Below are positions 52,817 through 61,312 of a stretch of DNA of 64,000 nt, piece after piece; position 1 is the first letter of the stretch, and each line of letters begins with the position of its first letter. The DNA comes from Candidatus Margulisiibacteriota bacterium. Lineage in GTDB: Bacteria; Margulisbacteria; WOR-1; O2-12-FULL-45-9; XYB2-FULL-48-7. The stretch spans positions 124,001 to 188,000 of the forward strand of contig JALOPZ010000001.1 of NCBI GenBank assembly GCA_025453605.1, read 5' to 3'. Under the pieces are notes generated by a model, which was not told the DNA's origin, searched no databases, and worked only from the letters and a program-made list of their open reading frames with translations. Both the position numbers and the translations under genes were made by a program.

Positions 52817-53878
52817 ATGTTCGGTAAAAGGGACGATATGGAAACATTGCGGGCGGCGGCTTCCCGGAAGGGATACCTGACCCCCGAAGAAATACTGTCG
52901 GTCTATCCGCATCCGGAAAAGAATCTGGATGAGATCGAGCAGCTGCTGGGGCTCGGCATCGAGCTGTCGGACAAAAAGGAAAAACGCGCCGATGAGGGCG
53001 CCGCCAAGGGCGACGACCTCCACCAGGAGCTGGCGGACATCAAGGGGATCGGGGTCGATGACACGGTCCGGATGTACCTGCGCGAGATCGGTAAGTTCCC
53101 GCTGCTGACCAGTGAAGAAGAGATCGTTCTGGCCAAGCGGATGAAAGTCGGCGATATGCGCGCCAAGCATAAGCTGGTCAACTCCAACCTCCGGCTGGTC
53201 GTCAGTATCGCCAAAAAATACACCGGCCGCGGCATGCTCTTTCTCGACCTGGTCCAGGAAGGGAACCTCGGCCTGATCCGGGCGGTGGAAAAGTTCGACT
53301 ACCGGAAAGGGTATAAGTTCTCGACCTACGCTACCTGGTGGATCCGCCAGGCGATCACCCGCGCGATCGCCGACCAGGCCCGCACCATCCGGATCCCGGT
53401 CCACATGATCGAAACGATCAACCGGCTGCGTAAGACCTCGCGCATCCTGCTGCAGCAGCTCGGCCACAAGCCGACGGAAAAAGAGATCGCCCAGCGGGCC
53501 CGCATGTCGATCGACAAGGTCCGCGAGATCATCCGCATTTCGCAGGTTCCGCTCTCGCTGGAGGCCCCGGTCGGCGACGAGGAAAGCTCGCGCCTCGGCG
53601 ACTTTGTGGAAGACGCCACCATCCAGGCGCCGGACGACGTCGTCCTGCAGGGCCTGCTGCGCGACGATCTGGAAGACGTGATGAACACCCTCTCGGAACG
53701 GGAGCGGACGGTCCTGAAGCTCCGGTTCGGGCTGGATGACGGTCATCCGCGGACGCTGGAAGAGGTCGGACGGGTTTTCGCAGTCACTCGCGAGCGGATC
53801 CGGCAGATTGAGGCTAAGGCGCTGCGGAAATTAAAGCATCCGACCCGGGCGCGGAAGCTGCGCGAGTATCTGAAATAA
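52817..53878 (+). CDS. rpoD: RNA polymerase primary sigma factor
   Basis: Regions 1.2 ([18 protein letters not shown]), 2 ([50 protein letters not shown]), 3 and 4 ([31 protein letters not shown]) are complete. Region 1.1 is short; the length is 353. The pair dnaG-rpoD is the classical macromolecular synthesis operon, here without rpsU. GGAGGGG precedes the ATG. It ends at the stop of the next, convergent gene with no base between. Confidence 0.97.
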   Translation: MFGKRDDMETLRAAASRKGYLTPEEILSVYPHPEKNLDEIEQLLGLGIELSDKKEKRADEGAAKGDDLHQELADIKGIGVDDTVRMYLREIGKFPLLTSEEEIVLAKRMKVGDMRAKHKLVNSNLRLVVSIAKKYTGRGMLFLDLVQEGNLGLIRAVEKFDYRKGYKFSTYATWWIRQAITRAIADQARTIRIPVHMIETINRLRKTSRILLQQLGHKPTEKEIAQRARMSIDKVREIIRISQVPLSLEAPVGDEESSRLGDFVEDATIQAPDDVVLQGLLRDDLEDVMNTLSERERTVLKLRFGLDDGHPRTLEEVGRVFAVTRERIRQIEAKALRKLKHPTRARKLREYLK

Positions 53879-54043
53879 CTAATCTTTCGGCCAGTTAGCG
53901 ATATCGGGGCCGTATTTCGCCTGGTTATCGACGATCTTCTTTTTCAGGGCAGCGACGTTGTCCTGCAAACCCTTGATCGTCCCCTCAAAATCACTGATCT
54001 GTTTGAGTAAATCGTCCAAATTTTTCGCTTTTTCTTGATCCAT
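53879..54043 (-). CDS. Small coiled-coil protein of unknown function (54 aa)
   Basis: The start is set at MDQEKAKNLDDLLKQISDFE, behind GGGAGG; longer frames lack a Shine-Dalgarno site. The protein is a predicted coiled coil in which hydrophobic residues recur every 3-4 positions, ending in YGPDIANWPKD. A promoter with TTGCGT-17 bp-TATAAT lies just upstream. It converges on rpoD with no gap. The function is unknown. Confidence 0.75.
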   Translation of the reverse strand: MDQEKAKNLDDLLKQISDFEGTIKGLQDNVAALKKKIVDNQAKYGPDIANWPKD

Positions 54044-54077
54044 GGTTTTGCCTCCCGCTCCGTGCTCGATCCCGCCC

Positions 54078-54106
54078 ATTATACCCGACGCCCCCGCCGG
54101 ACGCAA
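54078..54106 (-). promoter_or_regulatory. Promoter of the small coiled-coil gene
   Basis: TATAAT (54078-54083) and TTGCGT (54101-54106) separated by 17 bp on the minus strand, followed by a GGGAGG ribosome-binding site. Confidence 0.6.
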
Positions 54107-54174
54107 CCAACCGGCCGGCGGAAAATAGCGCGAAATTTTGGCTATTGTCCTTCGATTATAAACTAAGGGCTTTT

Positions 54175-54687
54175 ATGAGAATATTTTTCGCCAAACCGGC
54201 GATGATCGATCATCCCTCGCTCCCCTTTAAGATCGCGGCTAAACAGGTTAGAGTCGGCGAATTCAAGCGGGCGCTGGCCAATTACGAGATCCGCGGCAAC
54301 AACGCGCTTTATCTGCAGGCTCAGCTGGACAACGAGGCAATCGCCGGCCGGATCGTGACCCATGTCAATCTGTATGACGGCCTGGCGCTGGCGGCAGAAA
54401 TGAACCGGCAGAACCCCGGCCATCATTACCGGCTACCGACCGAAGCGGAGTGGAATGCGGTCCTGGCCCGACCGCTGCTCGCCGACAGTTTGCACGACGG
54501 CTACTGGAATTGGACCGCGACGGAGAGCGCCCCCGGCAGCGGCGAATATATTTTGCGTTCGCTGGTCGGCGAGATGCGCTATCAATCCCACCCGTCGTTC
54601 CGCTATAGCAGCTTTGCGCTTCGCCTGGTCGAGGATAAGAGCGATCTGGGCGGTGTAGGACTCGAACCTACGACCTTCTCGGTGTAA
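54175..54687 (+). CDS. Small formylglycine-generating-enzyme-fold (FGE/C-type-lectin-like) protein overlapping a tRNA
   Basis: The start is set at MRIFFAKPAMIDH, behind AAGGG. HYRLPTEAEWNAVLA, YWNWTATESAPG and SSFALRLVED match the C-terminal half of FGE/SUMF1-like domains; the whole is only about 170 residues (FGE has about 270), and catalytic cysteines are not visible. The expected end is at FALRLVED, but the frame continues for some 16 codons into the antisense of tRNA-Val before a stop. Its target is unknown. Confidence 0.78.
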   Translation: MRIFFAKPAMIDHPSLPFKIAAKQVRVGEFKRALANYEIRGNNALYLQAQLDNEAIAGRIVTHVNLYDGLALAAEMNRQNPGHHYRLPTEAEWNAVLARPLLADSLHDGYWNWTATESAPGSGEYILRSLVGEMRYQSHPSFRYSSFALRLVEDKSDLGGVGLEPTTFSV

Positions 54688-54720
54688 GCGAGACGTTCTA
54701 ACCAACTGAACTAACCGCCC
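54647..54720 (-). tRNA. tRNA-Val (TAC)
   Basis: Cloverleaf on the minus strand: acceptor GGGCGGT/ACCGCCC, anticodon stem TCTCG/CGAGA with loop CTTACAC (TAC), T arm GTAGG-TTCGAGT-CCTAC. It is overlapped by the 3' end of the FGE-like ORF on the other strand. Confidence 0.95.
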
Positions 54721-54747
54721 TTAACCCCTCGACAAGCTCGGGGTAAA

Positions 54748-54819
54748 TGGGCCCACTAGGATTCGAACCTAGAACCAATCGGTTATGAGCCGACTGCTCC
54801 ACCCTTGAGCTATGGGCCC
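54748..54819 (-). tRNA. tRNA with CAT anticodon (Met or lysidine-type Ile2)
   Basis: Cloverleaf on the minus strand: acceptor GGGCCCA/TGGGCCC, anticodon loop CTCATAA (CAT), T arm CTAGG-TTCGAAT-CCTAG. A base-paired first acceptor pair excludes the usual initiator tRNA. Whether it is elongator Met or Ile2 cannot be decided by eye; the anticodon stem and acceptor would have to be compared with TilS-specific determinants. Confidence 0.9.
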
Positions 54820-54832
54820 CCGGTAAAAAGTC

Positions 54833-54861
54833 AGTTTAGCCCAGCTTGCGGGCATAGTCAA
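54833..54861 (-). promoter_or_regulatory. Promoter of the tRNA(CAT)-tRNA-Val pair
   Basis: TTGACT (54856-54861), 17 bp, TAAACT (54833-54838) on the minus strand, just upstream of the tRNA(CAT) gene. Confidence 0.7.
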
Positions 54862-54874
54862 GGAATGCTAATAT
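54846..54874 (+). promoter_or_regulatory. Possible promoter of tRNA-Val (CAC)
   Basis: TTGCGG (54846-54851), 17 bp, TAATAT (54869-54874) with a TGC extension. It overlaps the divergent tRNA promoter on the other strand. Confidence 0.5.
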
Positions 54875-54886
54875 AGACGCTATCTT

Positions 54887-54916
54887 GTCCTGAGCGAACA
54901 AAGTGAGTCGAAGGAC
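54887..54916. repeat. Palindromic repeat-like element before tRNA-Val (CAC)
   Basis: An imperfect palindrome with GTCCT and AGGAC arms, reading GTCCTTCGACTCAC on the minus strand. A related shorter piece (CCCCTCGACAAGCTCGGGG) lies at 54725-54743 beside tRNA-Val (TAC). Such TCGACAAGCTCAGG-like elements look REP-like; two copies flank the tRNA cluster. Confidence 0.5.
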
Positions 54917-54988
54917 GGGCGGTTAGTTTAGTGGTAGAACGCCTGCTTCACACGCAGGAGGTCGCAGGTTCAATCCCTGCACCGCCCA
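54917..54988 (+). tRNA. tRNA-Val (CAC)
   Basis: Acceptor GGGCGGT/ACCGCCC, anticodon stem CCTGC/GCAGG with loop TTCACAC (CAC), T arm GCAGG-TTCAATC-CCTGC. A run of six T follows at 54989. Acceptor and D arm resemble those of tRNA-Val (TAC), so both probably share an origin. Confidence 0.95.
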
Positions 54989-55015
54989 TTTTTTCTGCGC
55001 CGACCATGCTCGTTC

Positions 55016-55044
55016 TTTACAACTTCGCGTTTCAATGTTAAGAT
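55016..55044 (+). promoter_or_regulatory. Promoter of the Ehr-type membrane complex operon
   Basis: TTTACA (55016-55021), 17 bp, TAAGAT (55039-55044) with a TGT extension. The leader of about 70 nt contains CGAAAAG, pairing with CTTTTCG near 55110, just before the ATG at 55121, and GTTTCAA/TTGAAAC arms. No Shine-Dalgarno site is seen. The leader may be structured and regulatory. Confidence 0.6.
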
Positions 55045-55120
55045 AAATTATCTTCTGCGTTTGCGAAAAGCTTTGGCGAGGCTCAATTTAGAAGCGGCAA
55101 AAACTTTTCGTTGAAACAGA

Positions 55121-56908
55121 ATGAACTTATTAATCAATATTAATTCCCTGGTCGTACTGGACCCATTCGCCCTGTTTTTTCTGACCGTCATCTTATTGAT
55201 CAGCTTCCCGGCGTTAGTCTATTCGCTCGGCTATCTCCAGCCCAAATACAGCGGAGCCAAACTGCTGACCACCCAGCTGACCACCGTGGCGTTCATCCTC
55301 TCCATGGCTCTGCTGGTGATCGTCGGCAACGCGCTCGTTTTCCTGATCGTCTGGGAACTGATGACCCTGCTCTCTTATCTGCTAATCCTGACCGACAGCG
55401 AAAGCGACGCCGCGGTCAATGCCGCCTCACTTTACATAATAATGACCCACTGCGGCACGGCCTTCCTGACCGCCGCGATCTTCCTGATCTACCGGCATTC
55501 GGGCTCATTCGACCTGCCGGCGATGGCCGCGGCGTGCCAAACGATGTCGCCGCTCCTGCGCAACACGCTGTTCTTTTTCTTCCTGATCGGCTTTGGGACC
55601 AAAGCCGGAGTTGTCCCACTCCACCTCTGGCTCCCCTACGCCCACCCCCAGGCACCAAGTCATATCTCCAGCCTGATGTCGGGGGTCATGATCAAGACCG
55701 CCCTCTACGGCTTGATCCGTTTTGTCTTCCTGGTCCTGGGGATCAGTTCCCTCTGGTGGGGGATCACGGTACTCACGTTAGGCATAATCTCCGCGCTGAT
55801 CGGCATTATCTACGCCTTGATGGATAAACAGCTCAAACGGCTGCTGGCATATTCCAGCGTTGAAAATATCGGCCTCATCCTGCTCGGGATCGGCCTGGCA
55901 ATGATCTTGACCAGGCTCAACCTTCCCGGCCTCGCCGCTCTGGCGCTGACGGCCGCCCTTTATCACCTGCTCAATCACGCTGTTTTCAAAGGGCTCCTCT
56001 TCCTTTGTGCCGGGAGCGTGCAAAAAGGAACCGGCACCCTCAATCTGGAAAAGCTCGGCGGTTTGATCAAAACAATGCCGTGGACCGCCGGTTTTTTTCT
56101 GGTCGGCGCCATGGGGATCTCCGCCTTACCGCCGCTCAATGGATTTGTCAGCGAATGGCTCCTCCTGCAGGCGCTCTTTACCGGCGGGCAAAGCGTTCCG
56201 GGCTTACCGGCGCTCTACCTTGCGCTTGCCGCCGCGGCCATCGCCTTGACCGGCGGATTGACTGCTGCCTGCTTCGTCAAAGCGTTCGGCATCACTTTTC
56301 TCGCCCTCCCGCGCAGCCAGGAGGCCGCAGAGGCCCGGGAAGCGCCTCGCACCATGATTTTCGGCATGGCTTTTTTGGCGGCCGCTGTCGTCTGCCTCGG
56401 TTTACTGGGGCCGACCGTGTTCAACGTTTTGGCCACTGTTGCCGGCTCGATCTGCCGGGCAGCGCCGCCACCGGCCGCTTTCTTAAGCTCCGATCTGACG
56501 ATCTGCTTTGTCCTCGCCCTCGGCAGCGGTCTGGCGATCGGCCACTTCAGTAACGGCCAAAAGGTCCGGGTCGGCCGGACCTGGGCTTGCGGCTATTATG
56601 AGACCGGCAGCCGGAACGAGTATACGGCGACCGCTTTCTCCAAACCGTTCCGGATCGCTTTTAGCTTTTTCCTCCTCCCCTTCCGCAAGACGGAAAAAGT
56701 CAAAGATTCTTTCTATCACGTCAAATCGTTCGTCTACGAAACGTATACAACCAAGATCTTTAAGGAATATTTGTATGACGCCGGTCTCGGCCTCGTCCTG
56801 CGCGGCGCGCGGTTCTTCAAGCGGGCCCAGGCCGGCAGTATCCACCTCTACCTCTCGTATATTCTGGCCACGCTGGTGCTGCTGGCCTTGCTGGTGAGGG
56901 CATTCTGA
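55121..56908 (+). CDS. HyfB/HycC-like antiporter-type membrane subunit of an Ehr-type complex
   Basis: A Mrp-antiporter/NuoL-like subunit of 595 residues with about 14-16 hydrophobic segments. Conserved ion-path residues are IVWELMTLLSYLLIL (Glu), GFGTKAGVVPLHLWLPYAH (Lys), LMDKQLKRLLAYSSVENIG and HAVFKGLLFLCAGS (Lys). The C-terminal soluble loop WACGYYETGSRNEYTATAFS is typical of HycC/HyfB. The first gene of the six-gene operon; it overlaps the next gene as ATGA-like coupling. Confidence 0.92.
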   Translation: MNLLININSLVVLDPFALFFLTVILLISFPALVYSLGYLQPKYSGAKLLTTQLTTVAFILSMALLVIVGNALVFLIVWELMTLLSYLLILTDSESDAAVNAASLYIIMTHCGTAFLTAAIFLIYRHSGSFDLPAMAAACQTMSPLLRNTLFFFFLIGFGTKAGVVPLHLWLPYAHPQAPSHISSLMSGVMIKTALYGLIRFVFLVLGISSLWWGITVLTLGIISALIGIIYALMDKQLKRLLAYSSVENIGLILLGIGLAMILTRLNLPGLAALALTAALYHLLNHAVFKGLLFLCAGSVQKGTGTLNLEKLGGLIKTMPWTAGFFLVGAMGISALPPLNGFVSEWLLLQALFTGGQSVPGLPALYLALAAAAIALTGGLTAACFVKAFGITFLALPRSQEAAEAREAPRTMIFGMAFLAAAVVCLGLLGPTVFNVLATVAGSICRAAPPPAAFLSSDLTICFVLALGSGLAIGHFSNGQKVRVGRTWACGYYETGSRNEYTATAFSKPFRIAFSFFLLPFRKTEKVKDSFYHVKSFVYETYTTKIFKEYLYDAGLGLVLRGARFFKRAQAGSIHLYLSYILATLVLLALLVRAF

Positions 56909-57732
56909 TGCAGGCGCTAACCGTTATTCTTTATCTCCTCCTGGCGATCGGCCTGGCGCCGCTCCTCAGCGGCGTGATCGCCAGGCTCAAGAATAATCTT
57001 CGCCTCCGGGCGGGACAAAGCATCCTGCAGCCGTACCGCAACCTCCGGAAACTGCTGGGTAAAGAAGAGATCGTCCCGGAGAACAGCTCCTGGCTCTTCC
57101 GCGCCGCGCCGGCGATCGTTTTCGCCGCCAGCCTGACCCTCTTTTTGCTGCTCCGGACCAACAGCTTGCTGTCGGTCATTTTTGTCCTGGCGCTCGGCCG
57201 CTTTTTTCTTGCCCTCGCCGCCCTCGACGCGGGAAGCGCCTTCGGCGGGATCGGTTCTTCGCGCGAGATGTTCCTCGCCAGTTTCGTTGAACCGGCGGCC
57301 TGCCTCGTCATCCTTGTCCTTTATCTGGCTCCCGGACCGGCCTGGTCGGTCGCGCATATCCTGGCCGGGCTCGCTCTGCTGATCGTGGTCCTGGCCGAGA
57401 CGGCGCGCCAGCCGGTCGATAACCAGGAGACGCATCTGGAGCTGACGATGGTCCACGAAGCGATGCTGCTTGATCATTCTGGCCCGGCGCTCGCCCTGCT
57501 GCTGCTCGCCGCCCAGATCAAACAGCTTTTTTGGCTGGTCCTGCTGGTCAGCCTGTTCGTTCCCCTGACGGCGCTCCTGCCGCTTGGCGCCGGACTGCTG
57601 GCGGCCGCGCTGGTCATCGCTCTGATCGAAGTCGGGATCGCTAAATATCGGCTCTTTAAGGTCCCCGACCTGCTCGTTTTTGGCTCGATCCTGGCGCTGC
57701 TGGCCGTGGCCGGCGCGCTCCTGGGGGTTTAA
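56908..57732 (+). CDS. HyfC/HycD-like (NuoH-type) membrane subunit
   Basis: A NuoH-family subunit with about eight membrane helices; RAGQSILQPYRNLRKLLGKE and AETARQPVDNQETHLEL are the conserved loop motifs that connect the membrane arm to the hydrophilic part. ELTMVHEAMLLDHSG adds the acidic residues. 274 residues, normal for HyfC. Confidence 0.92.
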   Translation: MQALTVILYLLLAIGLAPLLSGVIARLKNNLRLRAGQSILQPYRNLRKLLGKEEIVPENSSWLFRAAPAIVFAASLTLFLLLRTNSLLSVIFVLALGRFFLALAALDAGSAFGGIGSSREMFLASFVEPAACLVILVLYLAPGPAWSVAHILAGLALLIVVLAETARQPVDNQETHLELTMVHEAMLLDHSGPALALLLLAAQIKQLFWLVLLVSLFVPLTALLPLGAGLLAAALVIALIEVGIAKYRLFKVPDLLVFGSILALLAVAGALLGV

Positions 57733-57737
57733 CGGCA

Positions 57738-58373
57738 ATGGCCTGGCTGTTATTATTTGCGATCTTGTTAATAACAACGGAAACCGCGCTGGTTAGCCGC
57801 TTTCCGGCGCTCCTGCGCAATTTCCGCTACCAGTCGCTCTGTCTCGCCCTGCTGACGCTCCTGGCCGCCGAGCGCGAAGCCAGCCCGGAGCTCTACGTCA
57901 TCGCCGGCCTGCTGTTCGGGCTAAAGGTCCTGCTGATCCCGCATCTTTTTGACGTCCTGATCAAGCGGATCGGCGCCAGCGAACAGGTTGGGCTCTTCCT
58001 GAACACCCAGGTGTCCCTCCTGTTAGCCGGCGCGCTCGGCTTGCTGGCCTGGGCTTTTGCCGGCGCCCTGATCGCGGCCCCCGCCTACCTTACCCAGGCG
58101 ACCCTGGGGATCGCCTGCTACATCACACTGACCGGTATTCTCCTGATGGTCACCCGGGTCAAAGCGCTCGCCCAGGTGATCGGTCTCCTCCTGACGGAGA
58201 ACGGCGTTTTTCTCGCCGCCACCATTATCCCCGGCGGGATGCCGTTCTTTGTCGAGATCGCTCTCTTCTTCGACATTCTGGTCAGCGTCATGATCTTTGG
58301 TCTGTTCATTTACCGGATCAACGCGATCTTTACGCATATTGACGTCAGTAAACTGGCGGGGTTAAAAGGATGA
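57738..58373 (+). CDS. HyfE-like (NuoK-type) membrane subunit
   Basis: 211 residues with about six membrane helices. LTENGVFLAATIIPGG matches the NuoK/HyfE signature in which a Glu lies within the helix. It follows HyfC by 5 bp and overlaps HyfF by 4 bp. Confidence 0.88.
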   Translation: MAWLLLFAILLITTETALVSRFPALLRNFRYQSLCLALLTLLAAEREASPELYVIAGLLFGLKVLLIPHLFDVLIKRIGASEQVGLFLNTQVSLLLAGALGLLAWAFAGALIAAPAYLTQATLGIACYITLTGILLMVTRVKALAQVIGLLLTENGVFLAATIIPGGMPFFVEIALFFDILVSVMIFGLFIYRINAIFTHIDVSKLAGLKG

Positions 58374-59767
58374 TCAAACGGGTCGGGACGATCAACGCCC
58401 TCTGGCACTTTGCCATCTGGCTGGCGGCGCTTTTTCTGCTGGCCAAAGTCGGCGCGGGGAATTTAAAGCTCTCCTGGGGGGGGCTGTTCTATGTCGACGC
58501 GCTCAGCGCCCTGCTGATCTTAACGACCGCCACGGTCACTTTTGCCGCCGCGCTCTTTTCGCTCTCCTACATCGCCGCCGACCTGGCCCAGGGGAAGATC
58601 TCCCCGGCCAAGGCGCTCTGGTACTATCTCTTGTTCAACCTCTTCGCCGGCGCCATGTTCCTCGTCCCGCTGATCAATAATCTCGGTTTCCTCTGGATGG
58701 CGATCGAGCTGACGACGCTGATCTCTTCTTTCCTGGTCGGTTTTTATAATACCAAGCATTCGGTCGAGGCCGCCTGGAAATACCTGATCATCTGCTCCGT
58801 CGGCATCACCCTCGCCCTGTTCGGGGCGATCCTCTTTACCTATGCCCTCCAGTCGGCGACCGGCCTTAAAAGCCTCAACTGGACCGTTCTCCTGGCGTCG
58901 GCCGGACAGCTCAATCCGAACCTTGTTAAAGCGGCCTTTATCTTTATCCTGGTCGGCTACGGGACCAAGGCCGGTCTGGCGCCGCTCCACACCTGGCTCC
59001 CCGACGCGCACAGCCAGGCGATCTCGCCGGTTAGCGCGATGCTCTCGGGCGTTCTGCTCAAATGCTCGCTCTACGCCATCCTCCGCTACGGGATCGTTGT
59101 CACGGCGTGCTGCGGCGCGCCCTTCTATTCCCGGCTCATGCTCTTTTTCGGTCTCTTCTCGCTTGCCGTCGCCTGCATATTCATTATTACGCAAAAGGAC
59201 CTCAAGCGATTACTGGCTTACTCCAGCATTGAGCATCTCGGTCTGATCGCGGTCGGCATCGGGCTCAATTCCCCGCTTGCCCTGTTCGGCGCCCTGCTCC
59301 ACCTCTTTAACCACGCCGTCTCTAAAGCGCTGATGTTCTTCGGCGCCGGCCGGATCGCCCAGGCTTACGGCACGCACGACCTGAGCAAGATCTCCGGCGT
59401 CACCCGCGCCCTGCCGGTGACCGGCACAGCTCTCCTGATCGGCAGCTGCGCCCTGATCGGTTTTCCACCCGGAGCGATCTTTATCAGCGAATTCTATCTG
59501 GTGAGCGCCGCCTTTGTCGGCGGCCACTACCTGATCGGCGGGCTATTGCTCGGCTGGCTCGCCGTGATCGGCGGCGCCCTGCTCTATCATTTCGGCAAAG
59601 TCCTGTTCGGTAAACCGTTGACGCAGCCCGTTTCTCCGGCCGAGCCGATCGGCAGCTGGCTTTCCTACGGATTCCTGTTGATCTTTATCATCGGTCTGGG
59701 GATATTCATCCCCAACGTTCTGCGGCAGAGCCTTAACGCAGCTGTCGGCGTTCTGCGGGGGTCATAA
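58370..59767 (+). CDS. HyfF-like antiporter-type membrane subunit
   Basis: A second antiporter-like subunit, 465 residues. LWMAIELTTLISSFLVGF (Glu), VGYGTKAGLAPLHTWLPDAH (Lys), ITQKDLKRLLAYSSIEHLG and LFNHAVSKALMFFGAG (Lys) match HyfF and NuoN/M. So the complex has two potential ion-translocating subunits plus the NuoH- and NuoK-like ones. Confidence 0.92.
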   Translation: MIKRVGTINALWHFAIWLAALFLLAKVGAGNLKLSWGGLFYVDALSALLILTTATVTFAAALFSLSYIAADLAQGKISPAKALWYYLLFNLFAGAMFLVPLINNLGFLWMAIELTTLISSFLVGFYNTKHSVEAAWKYLIICSVGITLALFGAILFTYALQSATGLKSLNWTVLLASAGQLNPNLVKAAFIFILVGYGTKAGLAPLHTWLPDAHSQAISPVSAMLSGVLLKCSLYAILRYGIVVTACCGAPFYSRLMLFFGLFSLAVACIFIITQKDLKRLLAYSSIEHLGLIAVGIGLNSPLALFGALLHLFNHAVSKALMFFGAGRIAQAYGTHDLSKISGVTRALPVTGTALLIGSCALIGFPPGAIFISEFYLVSAAFVGGHYLIGGLLLGWLAVIGGALLYHFGKVLFGKPLTQPVSPAEPIGSWLSYGFLLIFIIGLGIFIPNVLRQSLNAAVGVLRGS

Positions 59768-61312
59768 ATGAGCATTAGGGAAGAATTAAAAAAGACGATC
59801 GCGCCGCTTGCGGTCAATGACCGCTATCCGGCCGAGAGCTATTTAACGGTCAAACCGGCAGACTTTATCCCCGCTTGCCTCGCCCTGCACCAGCTCTGCG
59901 CGTCGCCGGTGATGATGATGTTCGCGGAAGATAAAAGGGCGACCCGTTCCTGTTTCCGGCTCAATACCGCGTTCTACTCGGCAGCCGAGCGGCACTGGTA
60001 TTACGCCTGTCTCGACCTGCCGGCCGGCGCCGAATCATTTCCCTCCCTCGCCAAGGAGATCTACTCCGCCACTTTGTTCGAACGGGAGATCCGCGAGATG
60101 TTCGGGATCGAACTGGTCGGCAGCCCCGATCACCGTCGACTCCGGCTCCACGACGAAGTTTGGCCGGCCGGCGCCTTTCCTCTGCGTAAAGACTTTGTGC
60201 CGCTCGAGCGGCTCGAACCGCCGACCGGTCAATACGAATTTATCAAAGGTGAGGGCGAAGGGTTATTTGAGCTGCCGGTCGGTCCGGTCCACGCCGGCAT
60301 CATCGGCCCGGGCCATTTCCATTTCAGCGTCGCCGGCGAACCGATCATCAATCTGGAGATCCGGCTCGGCTTCACCCACCGCGGGATAGAAAAGCTGATG
60401 GAGGGGAAAACCCTGGCTGCCGGGCTCGAATTAAGTGAACGAGTTGCCGGCGATACCTCTTTCGCTCATGGCCTCGCCTTTTGCCTGGCAGCGGAAAAGA
60501 TCGCCGGCTTAACGCCGCCGCCGCGTGCCGTCCTTCTCCGTGCCGTTTATCTCGAACTGGAACGAATGTATAACCACATAAACGATATCGGCGGGATCGC
60601 GCTCGACGTCGGCTTCTCCTTCGCCTCCGCCTTTGCCTCTGTTCTAAAAGAGCGGCTGCTGCGGCTCAACGAACAACTGAGCGGGAACCGGTATTTGCGG
60701 GGGATCAACGTGATCGGCGGCGTCGCTCAAGATCTGGCCGGGCCGGTCACGCTCAACCCGCTTCTCTCCGACCTCAATGAACTGGAGAAGATCCTGTTTA
60801 ACAGCGCCAGCTTTATCGACCGGATCGACTCGACCGGCATTCTTCGCCAGAAGACCGCCGAGGACCTCGGCGTCCTCGGCCTCGCCGGCCGCGCCTCTGG
60901 CCTGGCGCGCGACCTGCGCACTGATCTGGAGCCTTACAGTTCGGCCGGCTTCCGGCCGATCGTCTGCACCTCGGGCGATTGTCTGGCCCGGTTAAATATC
61001 CGTCTGCAGGAATTCCGGCAGTCGAGCGAACTGATCGGCCGCTTTATCCGCCAGCTCCAACCGGGAGAACTGACGGTTAACGCGCCGGCGCCTGTTGCGG
61101 GTTATAGTTTGGGCGCGATCGAAGGGTGGCGCGGGCCGGTCCTCTACTGGCTGAAGCTTAACGAGCAGGGAACGATCGAACGGTGCAAGATCGTCGACCC
61201 CTCTTTCCATAACTGGGAAGCGCTCGCCTACGCCGCCCAGGGGGAGATCATCCCTGACTTTCCGCTCTGCAACAAGAGCTTCGACCTCTCTTATTCGGGG
61301 AATGACCTGTAA
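59768..61312 (+). CDS. HyfG/HycE-like fused NuoC-NuoD subunit lacking all NiFe-ligand cysteines (Ehr-type)
   Basis: Residues 1-155 form a NuoC-like domain (EREIREMFGIELVGSPDHRR, FPLRKDFVP) and 160-514 a NuoD/large-subunit domain (GPVHAGIIGPGHFHF, EIRLGFTHRGIEKLM). The N-terminal RxCGxCxxxH motif is R225-V-A227-G-D-T230-S-F-A-H234, and the C-terminal DPCxxC is D506-L-S508-Y-S-G511, so all four metal-binding cysteines are gone. The protein ends at residue 514, right at the motif, with no maturation peptide. It cannot bind a NiFe centre in the known way. Ehr complexes of this sort are known from several bacteria; their electron reaction is unsettled. Confidence 0.9.
   Translation: MSIREELKKTIAPLAVNDRYPAESYLTVKPADFIPACLALHQLCASPVMMMFAEDKRATRSCFRLNTAFYSAAERHWYYACLDLPAGAESFPSLAKEIYSATLFEREIREMFGIELVGSPDHRRLRLHDEVWPAGAFPLRKDFVPLERLEPPTGQYEFIKGEGEGLFELPVGPVHAGIIGPGHFHFSVAGEPIINLEIRLGFTHRGIEKLMEGKTLAAGLELSERVAGDTSFAHGLAFCLAAEKIAGLTPPPRAVLLRAVYLELERMYNHINDIGGIALDVGFSFASAFASVLKERLLRLNEQLSGNRYLRGINVIGGVAQDLAGPVTLNPLLSDLNELEKILFNSASFIDRIDSTGILRQKTAEDLGVLGLAGRASGLARDLRTDLEPYSSAGFRPIVCTSGDCLARLNIRLQEFRQSSELIGRFIRQLQPGELTVNAPAPVAGYSLGAIEGWRGPVLYWLKLNEQGTIERCKIVDPSFHNWEALAYAAQGEIIPDFPLCNKSFDLSYSGNDL

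Noticed and set aside
54175-54687. Variable protein of a diversity-generating retroelement
   Set aside because: The FGE/lectin-like fold would fit, but no reverse transcriptase, template repeat or adenine-rich codon pattern is seen.
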